The notes under the pieces were generated by a model that saw only the letters and a list, made by a program, of their open reading frames with translations, ran no database searches and had not been told where the DNA came from. A program made the position numbers and the translations under genes. DNA of 64,000 nt, taken from Flavobacterium sp. ov086. GTDB lineage: Bacteria; Bacteroidota; Bacteroidia; Flavobacteriales; Flavobacteriaceae. Location of the stretch: the NCBI RefSeq assembly GCF_900187965.1, contig NZ_FZNL01000005.1:186001-250000 (forward strand), written 5' to 3'. Below, one piece after another: positions 48,950-58,617 of this stretch (the first letter of the stretch is position 1; each line of letters begins with the position of its first letter).

Positions 48950-51031
48950 ATGAAATTTATTCTTTTATTCTTTACCAGTTTCATTTTTGCACAACAAACC
49001 CAATTTGTCGATTTTAAATCGGTTAATGCGCATTTGAAATTAAATACCACAGACAAATCGATTGCTGGATCAGTAGAATATCAGTTTGATATACTGAAAC
49101 CAACCGATACGATTAAAATTGACGCCAAAGACATGGAATTTACTAAAATTCTAATCAATCAAAAAGAGGTTAATTTTATAAATACAGGTAAACAATTACA
49201 GCTTATCGATAGTTTTAAAGAAGGAAAAAACAAGCTGACTTTTGATTATTGGGCAAGGCCAAAACAGGCTTTATATTTTATAGCTATAGAAAATTCTGAA
49301 GTGCAGATCTGGACACAAGGGCAGGGAAGATATACCAGTAATTGGTTTCCGAGTTTTGATGATGTCAATGAAAAGCTGATTTTTAATTTAGGAATCACAT
49401 TCAACAAAGAATATCAGGTAGTCTCAAACGGAGTCTTAAAGGAAAAAATAACAAACGGCGATTTAACCGAATGGCAATACAAAATGGAAAAACCAATGAG
49501 TTCTTATCTTGTCATGCTTTCTATTGGGAAATATGATAAAAAAGAACTGAAAGCCAAGTCTAAAATTCCGTTAGAATATTATTTAGAAAATAAAGATGCA
49601 AACCGTTTTGAATCGACTTTTCGTTATTCGAAGCGAATTTTTGATTTTTTAGAGAAAGAAATTGGAGTAAATTATCCTTGGGAAGTCTATAGAGAAATTC
49701 CGGTTCGTGATTTTTTATATGCCGGAATGGAAAACACAACTTCAACGCTTTTTGCAACGCGTTATGTAGTAGATTCTATTGGCTTTGAAGATCGAAATTA
49801 TACCAATGTTGATGCTCATGAATTAGCACATCATTGGTTTGGAGATTTGATTACTGCCGAAAGTAGTATGCATCATTGGCTTCAGGAAGGTTTTGCTACT
49901 TATTATGCTTTGCTTGCGGAAAGAGATATTTATGGAGACGATTATTTCTATTCGAAGCTATATGATACAGCCCAACAAATCAAATTTGCTTCCAGAACAG
50001 ATTCGGTTCCGGTTTTGAATGCCAAAGCGAGTTCTTTGACTTTTTATGAAAAAGGAGCCTGGGCTTTGTTTGTTCTGCACGAATCAATTGGAGATAAAGC
50101 ATTCAAAAAAGCTATAAAAAGTTACTTGAAAAAGTATGCTTATCAAAATGTAAATACACAAAATTTCTTTGATGAAATCAGGAAAGTTTCAGATTTTGAT
50201 TTGGATAAATTCCAAAAAACATGGCTAGAATCGCCAACATTTGATACTGCCGAAGCAAATACTTTATTGAGTAAAAATAAAACAATTCAAGTTCGATTAG
50301 AAGTTGATAAATTAAAGAAAACGCCATTGGCAGAAAAAGAAGTTTTTCTAAAAAAGACTTTAGAATCTGATGTTTTTCCAAGTGTAAAACAAGCTATTGT
50401 TGATCAATTAGAAAAGGAAAAGTATGAAGGCAAAAAGGCACTTTTACTTACCGCTTTAAAAACCAATAATGTGCAAGTTCGACAAGATGTCGCAAGTACT
50501 TTGACTAAGATTACAGAGGATTTTAGGTTAGAATATGAAACTTTGCTGGGTGATAAATCATATCAAACGCAAGAAATTGCTTTGTTTTGGTTATGGAAAA
50601 ACTTTCCGGATCATCGCTCAGAATATCTTGATAAATCTAAAAACTGGATTGGTTTTAACGATTATAATCTTCGTACAATGTGGCTTTCATTAGCATTATC
50701 TACACCAAATTACAGCAGTAATCCGGATGCTTTGGTTGCGGAATTAGTTTCTTTTTCATCAACAAAATATGAAGCGACAACAAGACAAAATGCACTTGAA
50801 AAATTAATTTCGTTTAAAATTATTAATGATCAGGTTTTGAGTAATTTAGTTTCGGCTACAACGCATCATATGTGGCAGTTTTCTAAGTTTGGAAGAGAGA
50901 CAATTCGATTTTTATTAAAAAATTCGGAGATGCGTGTTTCATTTGAAAGAATTTTGCCTAATTTGACCCCTGATGAACAGTTTCAATTAGATCGTTTGTT
51001 GAAAGAGAATGAGGTGAAGAAGCAAGAATAG
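48950..51031 (+). CDS. M1-family zinc aminopeptidase, exported
   Basis: A 693-aa peptidase with a short signal peptide (KFILLFFTSFIFAQQ). The zinc site is HELAHHWFG near residue 290, with the third-ligand Glu in WLQEGFATYYALLAE, 18 residues after the second His. The substrate N-terminus pocket is AGMENTTSTLF, equivalent to GAMEN. A C-terminal HEAT-like helical region follows from about residue 470. It removes N-terminal residues from peptides, probably in the periplasm. The start is ATG 48950, downstream of a TAACTTTG promoter element. Confidence 0.93.
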   Translation: MKFILLFFTSFIFAQQTQFVDFKSVNAHLKLNTTDKSIAGSVEYQFDILKPTDTIKIDAKDMEFTKILINQKEVNFINTGKQLQLIDSFKEGKNKLTFDYWARPKQALYFIAIENSEVQIWTQGQGRYTSNWFPSFDDVNEKLIFNLGITFNKEYQVVSNGVLKEKITNGDLTEWQYKMEKPMSSYLVMLSIGKYDKKELKAKSKIPLEYYLENKDANRFESTFRYSKRIFDFLEKEIGVNYPWEVYREIPVRDFLYAGMENTTSTLFATRYVVDSIGFEDRNYTNVDAHELAHHWFGDLITAESSMHHWLQEGFATYYALLAERDIYGDDYFYSKLYDTAQQIKFASRTDSVPVLNAKASSLTFYEKGAWALFVLHESIGDKAFKKAIKSYLKKYAYQNVNTQNFFDEIRKVSDFDLDKFQKTWLESPTFDTAEANTLLSKNKTIQVRLEVDKLKKTPLAEKEVFLKKTLESDVFPSVKQAIVDQLEKEKYEGKKALLLTALKTNNVQVRQDVASTLTKITEDFRLEYETLLGDKSYQTQEIALFWLWKNFPDHRSEYLDKSKNWIGFNDYNLRTMWLSLALSTPNYSSNPDALVAELVSFSSTKYEATTRQNALEKLISFKIINDQVLSNLVSATTHHMWQFSKFGRETIRFLLKNSEMRVSFERILPNLTPDEQFQLDRLLKENEVKKQE

Positions 51032-51049
51032 TGAAGTTGAGAATGAAGA

Positions 51050-51123
51050 AGAAAGATGCAAGAAGAAAGATTTGACATTTAGTGAAGGTCTTTCATCTTG
51101 ACTCTAAAATCTTGTATCTTTCT
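51050..51123. repeat. Inverted AGAAAGATGCAAGA word pair
   Basis: AGAAAGATGCAAGA (51050-51063) and TCTTGTATCTTTCT (51110-51123) are reverse complements at 13 of 14 positions. They lie between the M1 peptidase and patatin genes, where they could form a terminator-like stem. Confidence 0.5.
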
Positions 51124-51160
51124 AAAAAAAAAATCCAAAAACAAAACCTACAATATATTT

Positions 51161-52060
51161 ATGAGAGCATTGGTTATTTCTGGTGGAGGAAGTAAAGGAG
51201 CATTTGCGGGAGGTGTAGCGCAATATTTAATCGAGGAGAAAAACCACGAATACGATCTGTTTATAGGGACTTCTACCGGAAGTTTGTTAATTCCGCATTT
51301 GGCATTAGGACATATTAAGAAAATTCACTCGGTTTATACCAATGTTACAATGGGAAGCATCTTTAATATTTGCCCTTTTGTAGTTAAGAATAAAGATGGA
51401 GTTGATATTGTAACCATTAACCATTTCAATGTTTTGCGTCAGTTTTTTAAAGGAAAAAGAACCTTTGGAGAGAGTAAAGGATTGAAGAAATATATTCAGA
51501 ATAATTTTAGCCTTTCTGATTTCAATAATCTTAAAAAACTTAAGAACGATGTTGTAATTACAGTAACTAATTTTACTAAAAACGAATCAGAATATAAATC
51601 TATAAAAGATTGCAGTTATGATGAGTTTTGCGATTGGTCCTGGATTTCCAGCAATTATGTTCCGTTTATGAGTTTGGTCGAAAAAGATAATTGCGAGTAT
51701 GGCGACGGCGGATTTTCGAGTTTGGTTCCCATTCGTGAAGCTATTAATCGTGGCGCAACAGAAATTGATGTAATTATATTGGAAACAGAAGTCAATATGG
51801 ATAAAACCGTTATTGGTAAAAATCCGTTTTCGTTAATGATTGATTTGTTTAGAATTGCCTTAGATCAGGTTGAAAAACACGATATTGCTATAGGAAAACT
51901 TATGGCAAACAATAAGAATGTGAAACTTAACTTATATTACACTCCGACAAAATTGACTGATAACGCCCTTATTTTTAACAAGGAAGTTATGAAGGAATGG
52001 TGGGAACAAGGTTTTGAATATGCTCAGAATAAGTCTGAAGTAATGAGTGATAACAGGTAA
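51161..52060 (+). CDS. Patatin-like phospholipase
   Basis: A 299-aa patatin-family lipid acyl hydrolase. The start is ATG 51161 (MRALVISGGGSKGAFAGGVA). Present are the oxyanion loop GGGSKG at ~8-13, the nucleophile elbow GTSTGS near 42-47 with Ser at its centre, and the catalytic Asp in YGDGGFSSLVP near 185. There is no signal peptide, so it is probably cytoplasmic. Followed closely by a membrane-SRPBCC gene on the same strand. Confidence 0.9.
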   Translation: MRALVISGGGSKGAFAGGVAQYLIEEKNHEYDLFIGTSTGSLLIPHLALGHIKKIHSVYTNVTMGSIFNICPFVVKNKDGVDIVTINHFNVLRQFFKGKRTFGESKGLKKYIQNNFSLSDFNNLKKLKNDVVITVTNFTKNESEYKSIKDCSYDEFCDWSWISSNYVPFMSLVEKDNCEYGDGGFSSLVPIREAINRGATEIDVIILETEVNMDKTVIGKNPFSLMIDLFRIALDQVEKHDIAIGKLMANNKNVKLNLYYTPTKLTDNALIFNKEVMKEWWEQGFEYAQNKSEVMSDNR

Positions 52061-52083
52061 TTATAAATACTTTGTCTAAAAAA

Positions 52084-53016
52084 ATGAAGAAATACTACGG
52101 GATTCTATTTACAGTACTTTATGCTTTAATATTCAGAGTTCTGGTTGAGTTTGATGTTATAGAAATGAATTCCTTAGATTATTTGATAATTGTTCCGATA
52201 GTTATTGGATACTTACCGTTTTTGTTAGACGCAGAGGCTTTTGCTAATAGTAGTTTCAGGGCTGTATTTTATCCTTTGATAAGCAATTTTTTATTTTTGT
52301 TAATTGCTTTTATGAGTAGATTGGAAGATCTGGGATGTCTTATCATTTTACTTCCTCCTTATGTGATTATATCGGTTTTGGTTAGCTTAACTTTTAGACA
52401 TTTTATTGCATTTAGAATTGATTGTAATAAGAAAAAATTAAATAGAAACAGTATGTTACTGATCGTAATTCCGATTCTTTTAGGTAACGTCGAAAAGTTT
52501 ATTGAGAAAAAAGAAACTCATTTCCAAATTTCAGAAAAAGTAATAATTGACAGTTCAAAAGAGGTAATCTGGAATAATTTATTTGCTGTTCCTGAATTAA
52601 CTAATTATATTGATAATTCGATTTATAATTATTTGGGATTTCCTAATCCTATAAAATCGGAGTATAATTCCGGAACAAATACAAGATTAGGGTATTTTGA
52701 TAATGGAGTAATACTTAATGAAAAAGTTATTAAATCAGAAAAATACAAGGAACTATCTTTTGCCGTCAATGTAGACAAATCTGATCTTGATAACAGTCAG
52801 ACATTCAAACATGTTCTTAAAAATAAAAACTTAGTTTTTGATTCTATAACTTATCAATTGAGAACAATAAGTAAATCAAAAAGTGAATTAACTCTTACTT
52901 GCGATTATAAAATTAGGACAAATATTCCGTTGTATGGCGGGATTTGTTCTAAAAGTATCATTTCTGATTTCGAAAATAAATTATTAAAGGCCTTAAAAAA
53001 GAAGATTGAAAATTGA
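52084..53016 (+). CDS. Membrane protein with C-terminal SRPBCC-like domain
   Basis: A 310-aa protein starting at ATG 52084. The first ~130 residues contain four hydrophobic helices. The C-terminal ~150 residues read like a SRPBCC/START-type ligand-binding fold (FQISEKVIIDSSKEVIWNNL, then YNSGTNTRLGYFDNGVILNE). The domain assignment is moderate, the ligand unknown. It is 23 bp after the patatin gene, so a shared transcript and a lipid-related role are possible but not shown. Confidence 0.65.
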   Translation: MKKYYGILFTVLYALIFRVLVEFDVIEMNSLDYLIIVPIVIGYLPFLLDAEAFANSSFRAVFYPLISNFLFLLIAFMSRLEDLGCLIILLPPYVIISVLVSLTFRHFIAFRIDCNKKKLNRNSMLLIVIPILLGNVEKFIEKKETHFQISEKVIIDSSKEVIWNNLFAVPELTNYIDNSIYNYLGFPNPIKSEYNSGTNTRLGYFDNGVILNEKVIKSEKYKELSFAVNVDKSDLDNSQTFKHVLKNKNLVFDSITYQLRTISKSKSELTLTCDYKIRTNIPLYGGICSKSIISDFENKLLKALKKKIEN

Positions 53017-53133
53017 TAATTTTTGGAAGAACTGAATTCTAAATTCAGTAATTATTGCCACAGGTATATCAGCAGCGAGTCAGGGTTTTTAAGATTATAT
53101 GATTTATAAGAAAGGAAAAACTAAAACAAAAAA

Positions 53134-53541
53134 ATGAGTGAATTTAGATATAGTATTTGTGAACCAACAAATCCGACAATTATTGAAAAAGGAAAGATTG
53201 ATTCTTCAGCGATAATGAAAATTCTTGAAGAATTTCCATGGAGATTGCTTTTAGAAGAAGCAGAGAATTCAAAAAATATTTATTACTCACCATCGCTTGA
53301 AATCGAAAATTTAGACAATAAAAATGGTTTGGCAATTTCAGCAGTTGGCAATCCTGATAAATATGATTTTTATGTGTTTTTCAAAAGACCTAAAATACAG
53401 AAGACATGGTTTGGTTTAAGTGAAAAATTAAATAAAAATTATACTTCTGAACTACTTGATCAAAGTAAAGAAAAAACAATTGAAATAGTAAAAGCTTTGA
53501 TTGATAATAATTTAAGTTTTTTAGAACATAAATTTCACTAG
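53134..53541 (+). CDS. Small hypothetical protein (135 aa)
   Basis: Family not recognised. A soluble acidic/basic mix with no signal peptide, starting at ATG 53134 (MSEFRYSICEPTNPTIIEKG). EEFPWRLLLEEAEN and FYVFFKRPKIQKTWFG suggest a compact alpha/beta fold. It is located between the membrane-SRPBCC gene and a HAD-family gene, all on the plus strand. Proteins of this size and look are sometimes immunity proteins, but no toxin partner is seen, so I make no functional claim. Confidence 0.6.
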   Translation: MSEFRYSICEPTNPTIIEKGKIDSSAIMKILEEFPWRLLLEEAENSKNIYYSPSLEIENLDNKNGLAISAVGNPDKYDFYVFFKRPKIQKTWFGLSEKLNKNYTSELLDQSKEKTIEIVKALIDNNLSFLEHKFH

Positions 53542-53580
53542 CTCTGATTATTGATAAACGTAGTTAGAAATTGACTTAAT

Positions 53581-54018
53581 ATGATAATATCTTTTGATCT
53601 TGATGATACTTTAATTTCTAAAAATAAGTTTGAGTTGGAAAAATCAAATTTATTACAACAATTTTTTGGTCTTGAAAATCTAAGAAAAGGAACGATAGAT
53701 TTATTTAGGGAACTAAAAAAGCAGAAGCATCAAATTTATATTTATACGACTTCGTACAGAAGTGAATCCCGAATAAAGGGGACATTTTATTCTTATGGAG
53801 TTTCTGTTGATTTTGTGATAAACCAACAGAAACATCAAAAGTCAATCCGTAAAAAAGATATTTATTGTTCAAAATTTCCACCTATGTTTAATATTGATAT
53901 TCATATAGATGATTCAATTGGAGTGGAAATGGAAGGTCAGAAATATGGATTCAAAACCATTATAATTTCTGAAAAAGATGAAAATTGGAATCAAACAATT
54001 CTGAGTAATTTACATTAG
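53581..54018 (+). CDS. HAD-superfamily hydrolase-like protein
   Basis: A 145-aa protein starting MIISFDLDDTLI, the HAD motif I (DxDxT). Motif II is a Thr in IYIYTTSYRSE and the acidic motif IV is IHIDDSIGVEME. The cap is minimal, so a small phosphatase acting on a nucleotide or macromolecule is plausible. It starts at ATG 53581, 39 bp after the preceding gene, and converges with the gene at 54040. Confidence 0.8.
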   Translation: MIISFDLDDTLISKNKFELEKSNLLQQFFGLENLRKGTIDLFRELKKQKHQIYIYTTSYRSESRIKGTFYSYGVSVDFVINQQKHQKSIRKKDIYCSKFPPMFNIDIHIDDSIGVEMEGQKYGFKTIIISEKDENWNQTILSNLH

Positions 54019-54039
54019 ATAAAAAAATCTAAATTGTTT

Positions 54040-54561
54040 TTACCACAACTCAGAAACTTCGTTTTTAATATACGCTAATGCGGCATTGCTTGGTGATTGT
54101 TTTTCTAACAAATCATTCAAAATTACTTCACGCAATTTATCAGCATTGTCTACACGATCGCTCATAGCAGTTTTGCGGATGATTTGTATCGTTGAGTTTT
54201 TAGCAGTTGTAATAATTGTCCAACATTCATCAGACATATAAATTTGTTGTGCTAAATTGTGTTCAAATTCATGTTCGATTTGGTCGATTAAGAAATTTTC
54301 GTAATCGTGCTTTTCGTTCGAAATTGGCGCAATTCTTATCAATAGTTTGGTTAGGTTAATACGCTCTAAATATAAAGTCATACGCTCGTAAGCTTGTAAA
54401 CGTATTGGTAATGATTGTTTTTGATATTCTCTGTTTAATAAAAAAGCACGTTTTTTATCATTGTTTTTAATATGTAATTCAAAAAAGCTATAAGCCACGA
54501 ATCCAGTAACTACAGCAGGTAAAGTATAACTGGCTAATTCTATAATTCTTGTAAAATCCAT
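54040..54561 (-). CDS. Hypothetical membrane-anchored protein (173 aa)
   Basis: Starts at ATG 54561 (MDFTRIIELASYTLPAVVTG). It has one N-terminal membrane helix (~8-25) and then a charged, mostly helical cytoplasmic domain with LNREYQKQSLPIRLQAYERM and EHEFEHNLAQQIYMSDE. Similar proteins are common in Flavobacteriaceae, but I know no function for them. It is divergent from the TauE/SafE gene, about 125 bp away. Confidence 0.7.
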   Translation of the reverse strand: MDFTRIIELASYTLPAVVTGFVAYSFFELHIKNNDKKRAFLLNREYQKQSLPIRLQAYERMTLYLERINLTKLLIRIAPISNEKHDYENFLIDQIEHEFEHNLAQQIYMSDECWTIITTAKNSTIQIIRKTAMSDRVDNADKLREVILNDLLEKQSPSNAALAYIKNEVSELW

Positions 54562-54685
54562 TTGGTTCAATTTTTCAACAAAAATATACTTTTTGGGGAG
54601 AAATCCGCTTTAAATTTATTGTAATAAACAAAATGGAAGTTTACTTTTGTTTACAGTTCTCAAAACCGTCTGAAACACACTATTA

Positions 54686-55453
54686 ATGGATTCATATGTC
54701 ATAATTTTACTTTGTTTAGCTGCTTTTGCTGCAGGATTTATTGATGCTATTGTTGGCGGTGGCGGATTGATTCAAACACCAATGGGATTGATTTTATTGC
54801 CTAATTTGCCAGTTTCTACGGTTATAGGAACTTTGAAATTACCAGCATTTACCGGAACTGCTTTTGCGGCTTTTCAATACCTTAAAAAAGTTTTTATTCA
54901 ATGGCGATTGTTATTGATTATGATGTGTCTGGCGGTTCCGTCGGCATTTTTGGGTTCTACTTTATTGACTTATGTAAGTAATGATTTTATGAAGCCGCTT
55001 TTATTGGTGGTTTTGTCTCTTTTGCTAATTTATACCTACGCTAAAAAGAATTTCGGACAGCATGTAGCCAAAGATCATTCGGCTAAAACGCAAATTTTGT
55101 ATGCGGTTGTTATCAGCATAATTGTTGGTTTCTACGATGGATTTATCGGTCCCGGAACCGGAAGTTTTCTGGTAGTTGCTTTTATTGCTTTAATGGGTTT
55201 TGACTTTTTGCACGCTTCCGCAAATGCTAAAATGGTAAATCTGGCGACAAATTTTGGATCAATTTGTTTGTTTATGCTAAAAGGGAAAATTATTTGGGTT
55301 ATTGCAATTCCAATGGCAATAAGCAACGGACTTGGCGGATGGCTTGGTGCAAAACTGGCAATTAATAAAGGAAATGGCTTTATTAGAGTTTTCTTTTTGA
55401 TTGTGGTAATCGGTACTTTAATCCGATTTGCTTATGATGTGTTTTATAAGTAA
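54686..55453 (+). CDS. TSUP-family transporter (TauE/SafE)
   Basis: A 255-aa inner-membrane protein with about eight helices. The duplicated family motif is visible as FIDAIVGGGGLIQTPMGLIL near residue 20 and FYDGFIGPGTGSFLVVAF near residue 150. TSUP proteins export or import sulfur compounds such as sulfite or sulfoacetate. The substrate here is unknown. It is transcribed alone; a dispersed repeat follows downstream. Confidence 0.92.
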   Translation: MDSYVIILLCLAAFAAGFIDAIVGGGGLIQTPMGLILLPNLPVSTVIGTLKLPAFTGTAFAAFQYLKKVFIQWRLLLIMMCLAVPSAFLGSTLLTYVSNDFMKPLLLVVLSLLLIYTYAKKNFGQHVAKDHSAKTQILYAVVISIIVGFYDGFIGPGTGSFLVVAFIALMGFDFLHASANAKMVNLATNFGSICLFMLKGKIIWVIAIPMAISNGLGGWLGAKLAINKGNGFIRVFFLIVVIGTLIRFAYDVFYK

Positions 55454-55545
55454 GGTTCTAAGTTGTTAAGTTTTCTTGCGATATATCTTGGAGTCTTAGC
55501 GACTTAGAACCTCAGAAACTTAAAAAGAAGCCTACTTCTTAAATC

Positions 55546-55604
55546 TAGCCCCGATAGAGGCGATATCCTCGTAGTGAAACGGAGAGATAAAGCCGAAAGC
55601 GGGA
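55546..55604 (-). repeat. Dispersed stem-loop repeat, copy 3 (diverged, inverted)
   Basis: It reads TAGCCCCGATAG ... AGCGGGAA, the reverse-strand ends of copies 1 and 2 (GGGGCTAA and TTCCCGCT). The core hairpin differs in sequence (TATCCTCGT against ACGGAGAGATA) but keeps its position. Conserved ends with a compensating core suggest that structure is what matters. It lies between the TauE and helicase genes, with CTTAGAACCTCAGAA words before it. Confidence 0.6.
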
Positions 55605-55729
55605 ACTGTGTTTAATAAAATGCCTATTCTCTGGCTTCAAAAAAAATAAAAACTTAGTCCCAAAGTTTCGATAGAACCTCCGAAACTTAGTAGCTTATTA
55701 AATGTAGAATTCTTATTTTTGCATTACTT

Positions 55730-58081
55730 ATGGAGAAAAATTTCATGCAGAAATACATTGACCAGCTCAATGAAGCACAACGACAACCCGTTCTGAAAAA
55801 AGACGGGCCAATGATTATTATTGCTGGCGCAGGTTCAGGAAAAACCCGTGTTTTAACTATTAGAATTGCTTATTTGATGGCTCAGGGTGTTGATGCCTTC
55901 AATATTTTGTCGCTGACTTTTACCAATAAAGCGGCCCGTGAGATGAAGCACAGGATTTCGGATATTGTGGGTGGACCCGAAGCAAAAAATCTTTGGATGG
56001 GGACTTTTCACTCGATTTTTGCGCGTATTCTGCGTGCAGAGTCGGATCATTTAGGATATCCATCTAACTTTACAATTTATGATTCTCAGGATTCGGCAAG
56101 ATTAATTTCTTCGATTATTAAAGAAATGCAGCTGGATCGCGATGTCTATAAACCAAAACAAATCTTAGGACGAATTTCGACTTATAAAAATAGTTTGATT
56201 ACTGTAAAAGCTTATTTTAACAATCCGGAATTGGTTGAAGCCGATGCTATGGCAAAAAGACCAAGATTAGGAGAGATTTATCAGCAGTATGTAGAGCGTT
56301 GTTTTAAAGCCGGAGCAATGGATTTTGATGATTTATTATTAAAAACCAATGAGTTATTAACTCGTTTTCCTGAGGTTTTAGCAAAGTACCAGAATCGTTT
56401 TAGATATATTTTGGTTGATGAGTACCAGGATACAAACCATTCTCAGTATTTGATTGTTAGGGCTTTATCTGATAAATTTCAGAATATTTGTGTAGTAGGT
56501 GATGATGCACAGAGTATTTATGCTTTTAGAGGTGCAAATATTAATAACATTCTGAATTTCCAAAAGGATTATGAAGGTGTTATAATGTTTCGTTTGGAGC
56601 AAAATTACCGTTCTACCAGAAATATTGTTGAAGCGGCAAATACTGTCATGGAGCATAATAAAACCAAACTGGATAAAGTAGTTTGGACAGCAAATGATTT
56701 TGGCGCAAAAATTAAAGTTCACCGCAGCTTAACAGACGCTGAAGAAGGGCGTTTTGTAGCAAGTACAATTTTTGAACAAAAAATGCAGAATCAATTGCAT
56801 AATGGTTCTTTTGCTATTTTGTATCGTACTAATGCTCAGTCTCGTGCTATGGAAGACGCCTTGAGAAAACGTGATATTCCGTATAGAATTTACGGTGGAT
56901 TATCGTTCTACCAACGTAAAGAAATAAAGGATGTTTTGTGTTATTTACGTTTAGTAATCAATCCAAAAGATGAAGAGGCTTTGGTTCGTGTAATCAATTA
57001 TCCAGCCCGTGGAATTGGGGATACAACCGTCGAAAAACTTACAATTGCTGCCAATCATTACAAACGTTCGATTTGGGAAGTAATGGTAAATATCGATAAA
57101 ATCGACTTGAAATTAAACACAGGAACAAAGAACAAGATTAATGATTTTGTGACTATGATTCAGAGTTTTCAGGTGATTGATCAAAATCAGGATGCTTTTT
57201 ATGTTACAGATTATGTGGCTAAAAAGACTGGTTTAGTTCAGGAGCTTAAGAAGGATGCTACACCGGAAGGAATGGCAAAAATTCAGAATATCGAAGAACT
57301 TTTAAACGGTTTAAAAGATTTTACTGAAGGACAAAGAGAAATTGACGGTGCAAGAGGAGCTTTATCTGAATTTATGGAAGATGTGGCACTTGCAACTGAT
57401 TTAGATAAAGATACATCTGATGAAGATCGTGTGGCTTTGATGACTATTCACTTGGCAAAAGGTCTTGAATTCCCTCATGTTTTTGTGGTAGGAATGGAAG
57501 AAGATTTGTTTCCAAGTGCAATGAGTATGAGTACGAGAAGCGAATTAGAGGAAGAACGTCGTTTATTTTACGTAGCTTTAACACGCGCTGAGCATCAGGC
57601 TTATTTAACGTATGCACAATCGCGTTACCGTTGGGGAAAATTAACAGATAGTGAACCGTCACGTTTTATTGAAGAAATCGATGGTCAATATTTGGAATAT
57701 CTAACTCCGGCAGAAACTAATTATCGTTATAAATCACCAATTGACGGGGACATTTTTGGAGATATTGATAAGTCTAAATTAAGATTGGCAAAACCAATTG
57801 GATCAACACCACCAAAGCATGTTACTGATAATACACCAAAACCGGATTTGAATATTCGTAAATTAAAACCCGTTACAGGAACTAATCCAAATAGTGCAGC
57901 GCCAAATTTATTTGATAATAAATTAACAATTGGAAATGTAGTAATGCACGAACGCTTTGGAAAAGGAGAAGTTATCAATCTTGAAGGTGTTGGACCTGAT
58001 AAAAAAGCCGAAATTAAATTTGAAGTTGGAGGCCTCAAAAAATTATTGCTCCGATTTGCGAAATTAGATGTGGTAGGATAA
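55730..58081 (+). CDS. uvrD: UvrD/PcrA-type superfamily 1 DNA helicase
   Basis: A 783-aa 3'-5' helicase for repair and replication. Motif I is IIAGAGSGKTRV, motif Ia LTFTNKAAREM, motif II VDEYQDTNHSQY, motif III VVGDDAQSIYAFRGA, motif IV FRLEQNYRST, motif V MTIHLAKGLEF and motif VI FYVALTRAEH. The C-terminus has the Tudor-like domain (GNVVMHERFGKGEVINLEG) typical of PcrA. It may start at ATG 55730 or 55745 (MQKYIDQLNEAQ). Naming as UvrD versus PcrA is by convention only. Confidence 0.95.
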   Translation: MEKNFMQKYIDQLNEAQRQPVLKKDGPMIIIAGAGSGKTRVLTIRIAYLMAQGVDAFNILSLTFTNKAAREMKHRISDIVGGPEAKNLWMGTFHSIFARILRAESDHLGYPSNFTIYDSQDSARLISSIIKEMQLDRDVYKPKQILGRISTYKNSLITVKAYFNNPELVEADAMAKRPRLGEIYQQYVERCFKAGAMDFDDLLLKTNELLTRFPEVLAKYQNRFRYILVDEYQDTNHSQYLIVRALSDKFQNICVVGDDAQSIYAFRGANINNILNFQKDYEGVIMFRLEQNYRSTRNIVEAANTVMEHNKTKLDKVVWTANDFGAKIKVHRSLTDAEEGRFVASTIFEQKMQNQLHNGSFAILYRTNAQSRAMEDALRKRDIPYRIYGGLSFYQRKEIKDVLCYLRLVINPKDEEALVRVINYPARGIGDTTVEKLTIAANHYKRSIWEVMVNIDKIDLKLNTGTKNKINDFVTMIQSFQVIDQNQDAFYVTDYVAKKTGLVQELKKDATPEGMAKIQNIEELLNGLKDFTEGQREIDGARGALSEFMEDVALATDLDKDTSDEDRVALMTIHLAKGLEFPHVFVVGMEEDLFPSAMSMSTRSELEEERRLFYVALTRAEHQAYLTYAQSRYRWGKLTDSEPSRFIEEIDGQYLEYLTPAETNYRYKSPIDGDIFGDIDKSKLRLAKPIGSTPPKHVTDNTPKPDLNIRKLKPVTGTNPNSAAPNLFDNKLTIGNVVMHERFGKGEVINLEGVGPDKKAEIKFEVGGLKKLLLRFAKLDVVG

Positions 58082-58100
58082 ATAGAAGAAAGAAAAATAT

Positions 58101-58598
58101 ATGCACGAAAAAACACTTTTGAGAAAACTTAATTTCATTGAAATTTATCAGTTTTTTGGAAGTATAATTGGTTTGTTGATAATGACATATTTAGTTTGCA
58201 CTACAAATGCAGATAAATATGCTGGTCCATTTTATATTTTTATGATTCTCTCTTTTTTCTTTTTCGGATTTTGTTTATACTCTTCATGGTTATTAAATAA
58301 GAAAAATTATTCAAGAGGATTAAATTTTGTAATCATTTCATTAATTTTACAATTGGTTGCTTTTGAATTTCATGGAGTTTATTTTACGTCGGTTAATGGA
58401 ATTGCTATTAATTTTACTTTAGATTTTACTAATGATATTTTTGCAGGATTTGATTTTCAACCTTCGCAATTTATATTTGCGTTTCGTGAGAATGAAAATA
58501 TCTCCCATTTCAAACTAAATTTGTTTGCTTGTGGAATGTTATTTTATACACTCAAAACTTTAAAAGGGGTAAAGAATAGTCTTTATTCTACAATCTAA
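58101..58598 (+). CDS. Small multi-pass membrane protein (165 aa)
   Basis: Family not recognised. It has about four hydrophobic helices (residues ~17-35, 44-65, 75-95 and ~145-155). The third is followed by a polar extracytoplasmic loop (NFTLDFTNDIFAGFDFQPSQ). It starts at ATG 58101, 19 bp after the helicase stop, and precedes the YrdC gene by 19 bp. All three genes are on the plus strand, so they are likely one transcript without an obvious shared function. Confidence 0.65.
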   Translation: MHEKTLLRKLNFIEIYQFFGSIIGLLIMTYLVCTTNADKYAGPFYIFMILSFFFFGFCLYSSWLLNKKNYSRGLNFVIISLILQLVAFEFHGVYFTSVNGIAINFTLDFTNDIFAGFDFQPSQFIFAFRENENISHFKLNLFACGMLFYTLKTLKGVKNSLYSTI

Positions 58599-58617
58599 CA
58601 TCTTTATTCTAAAAAAA

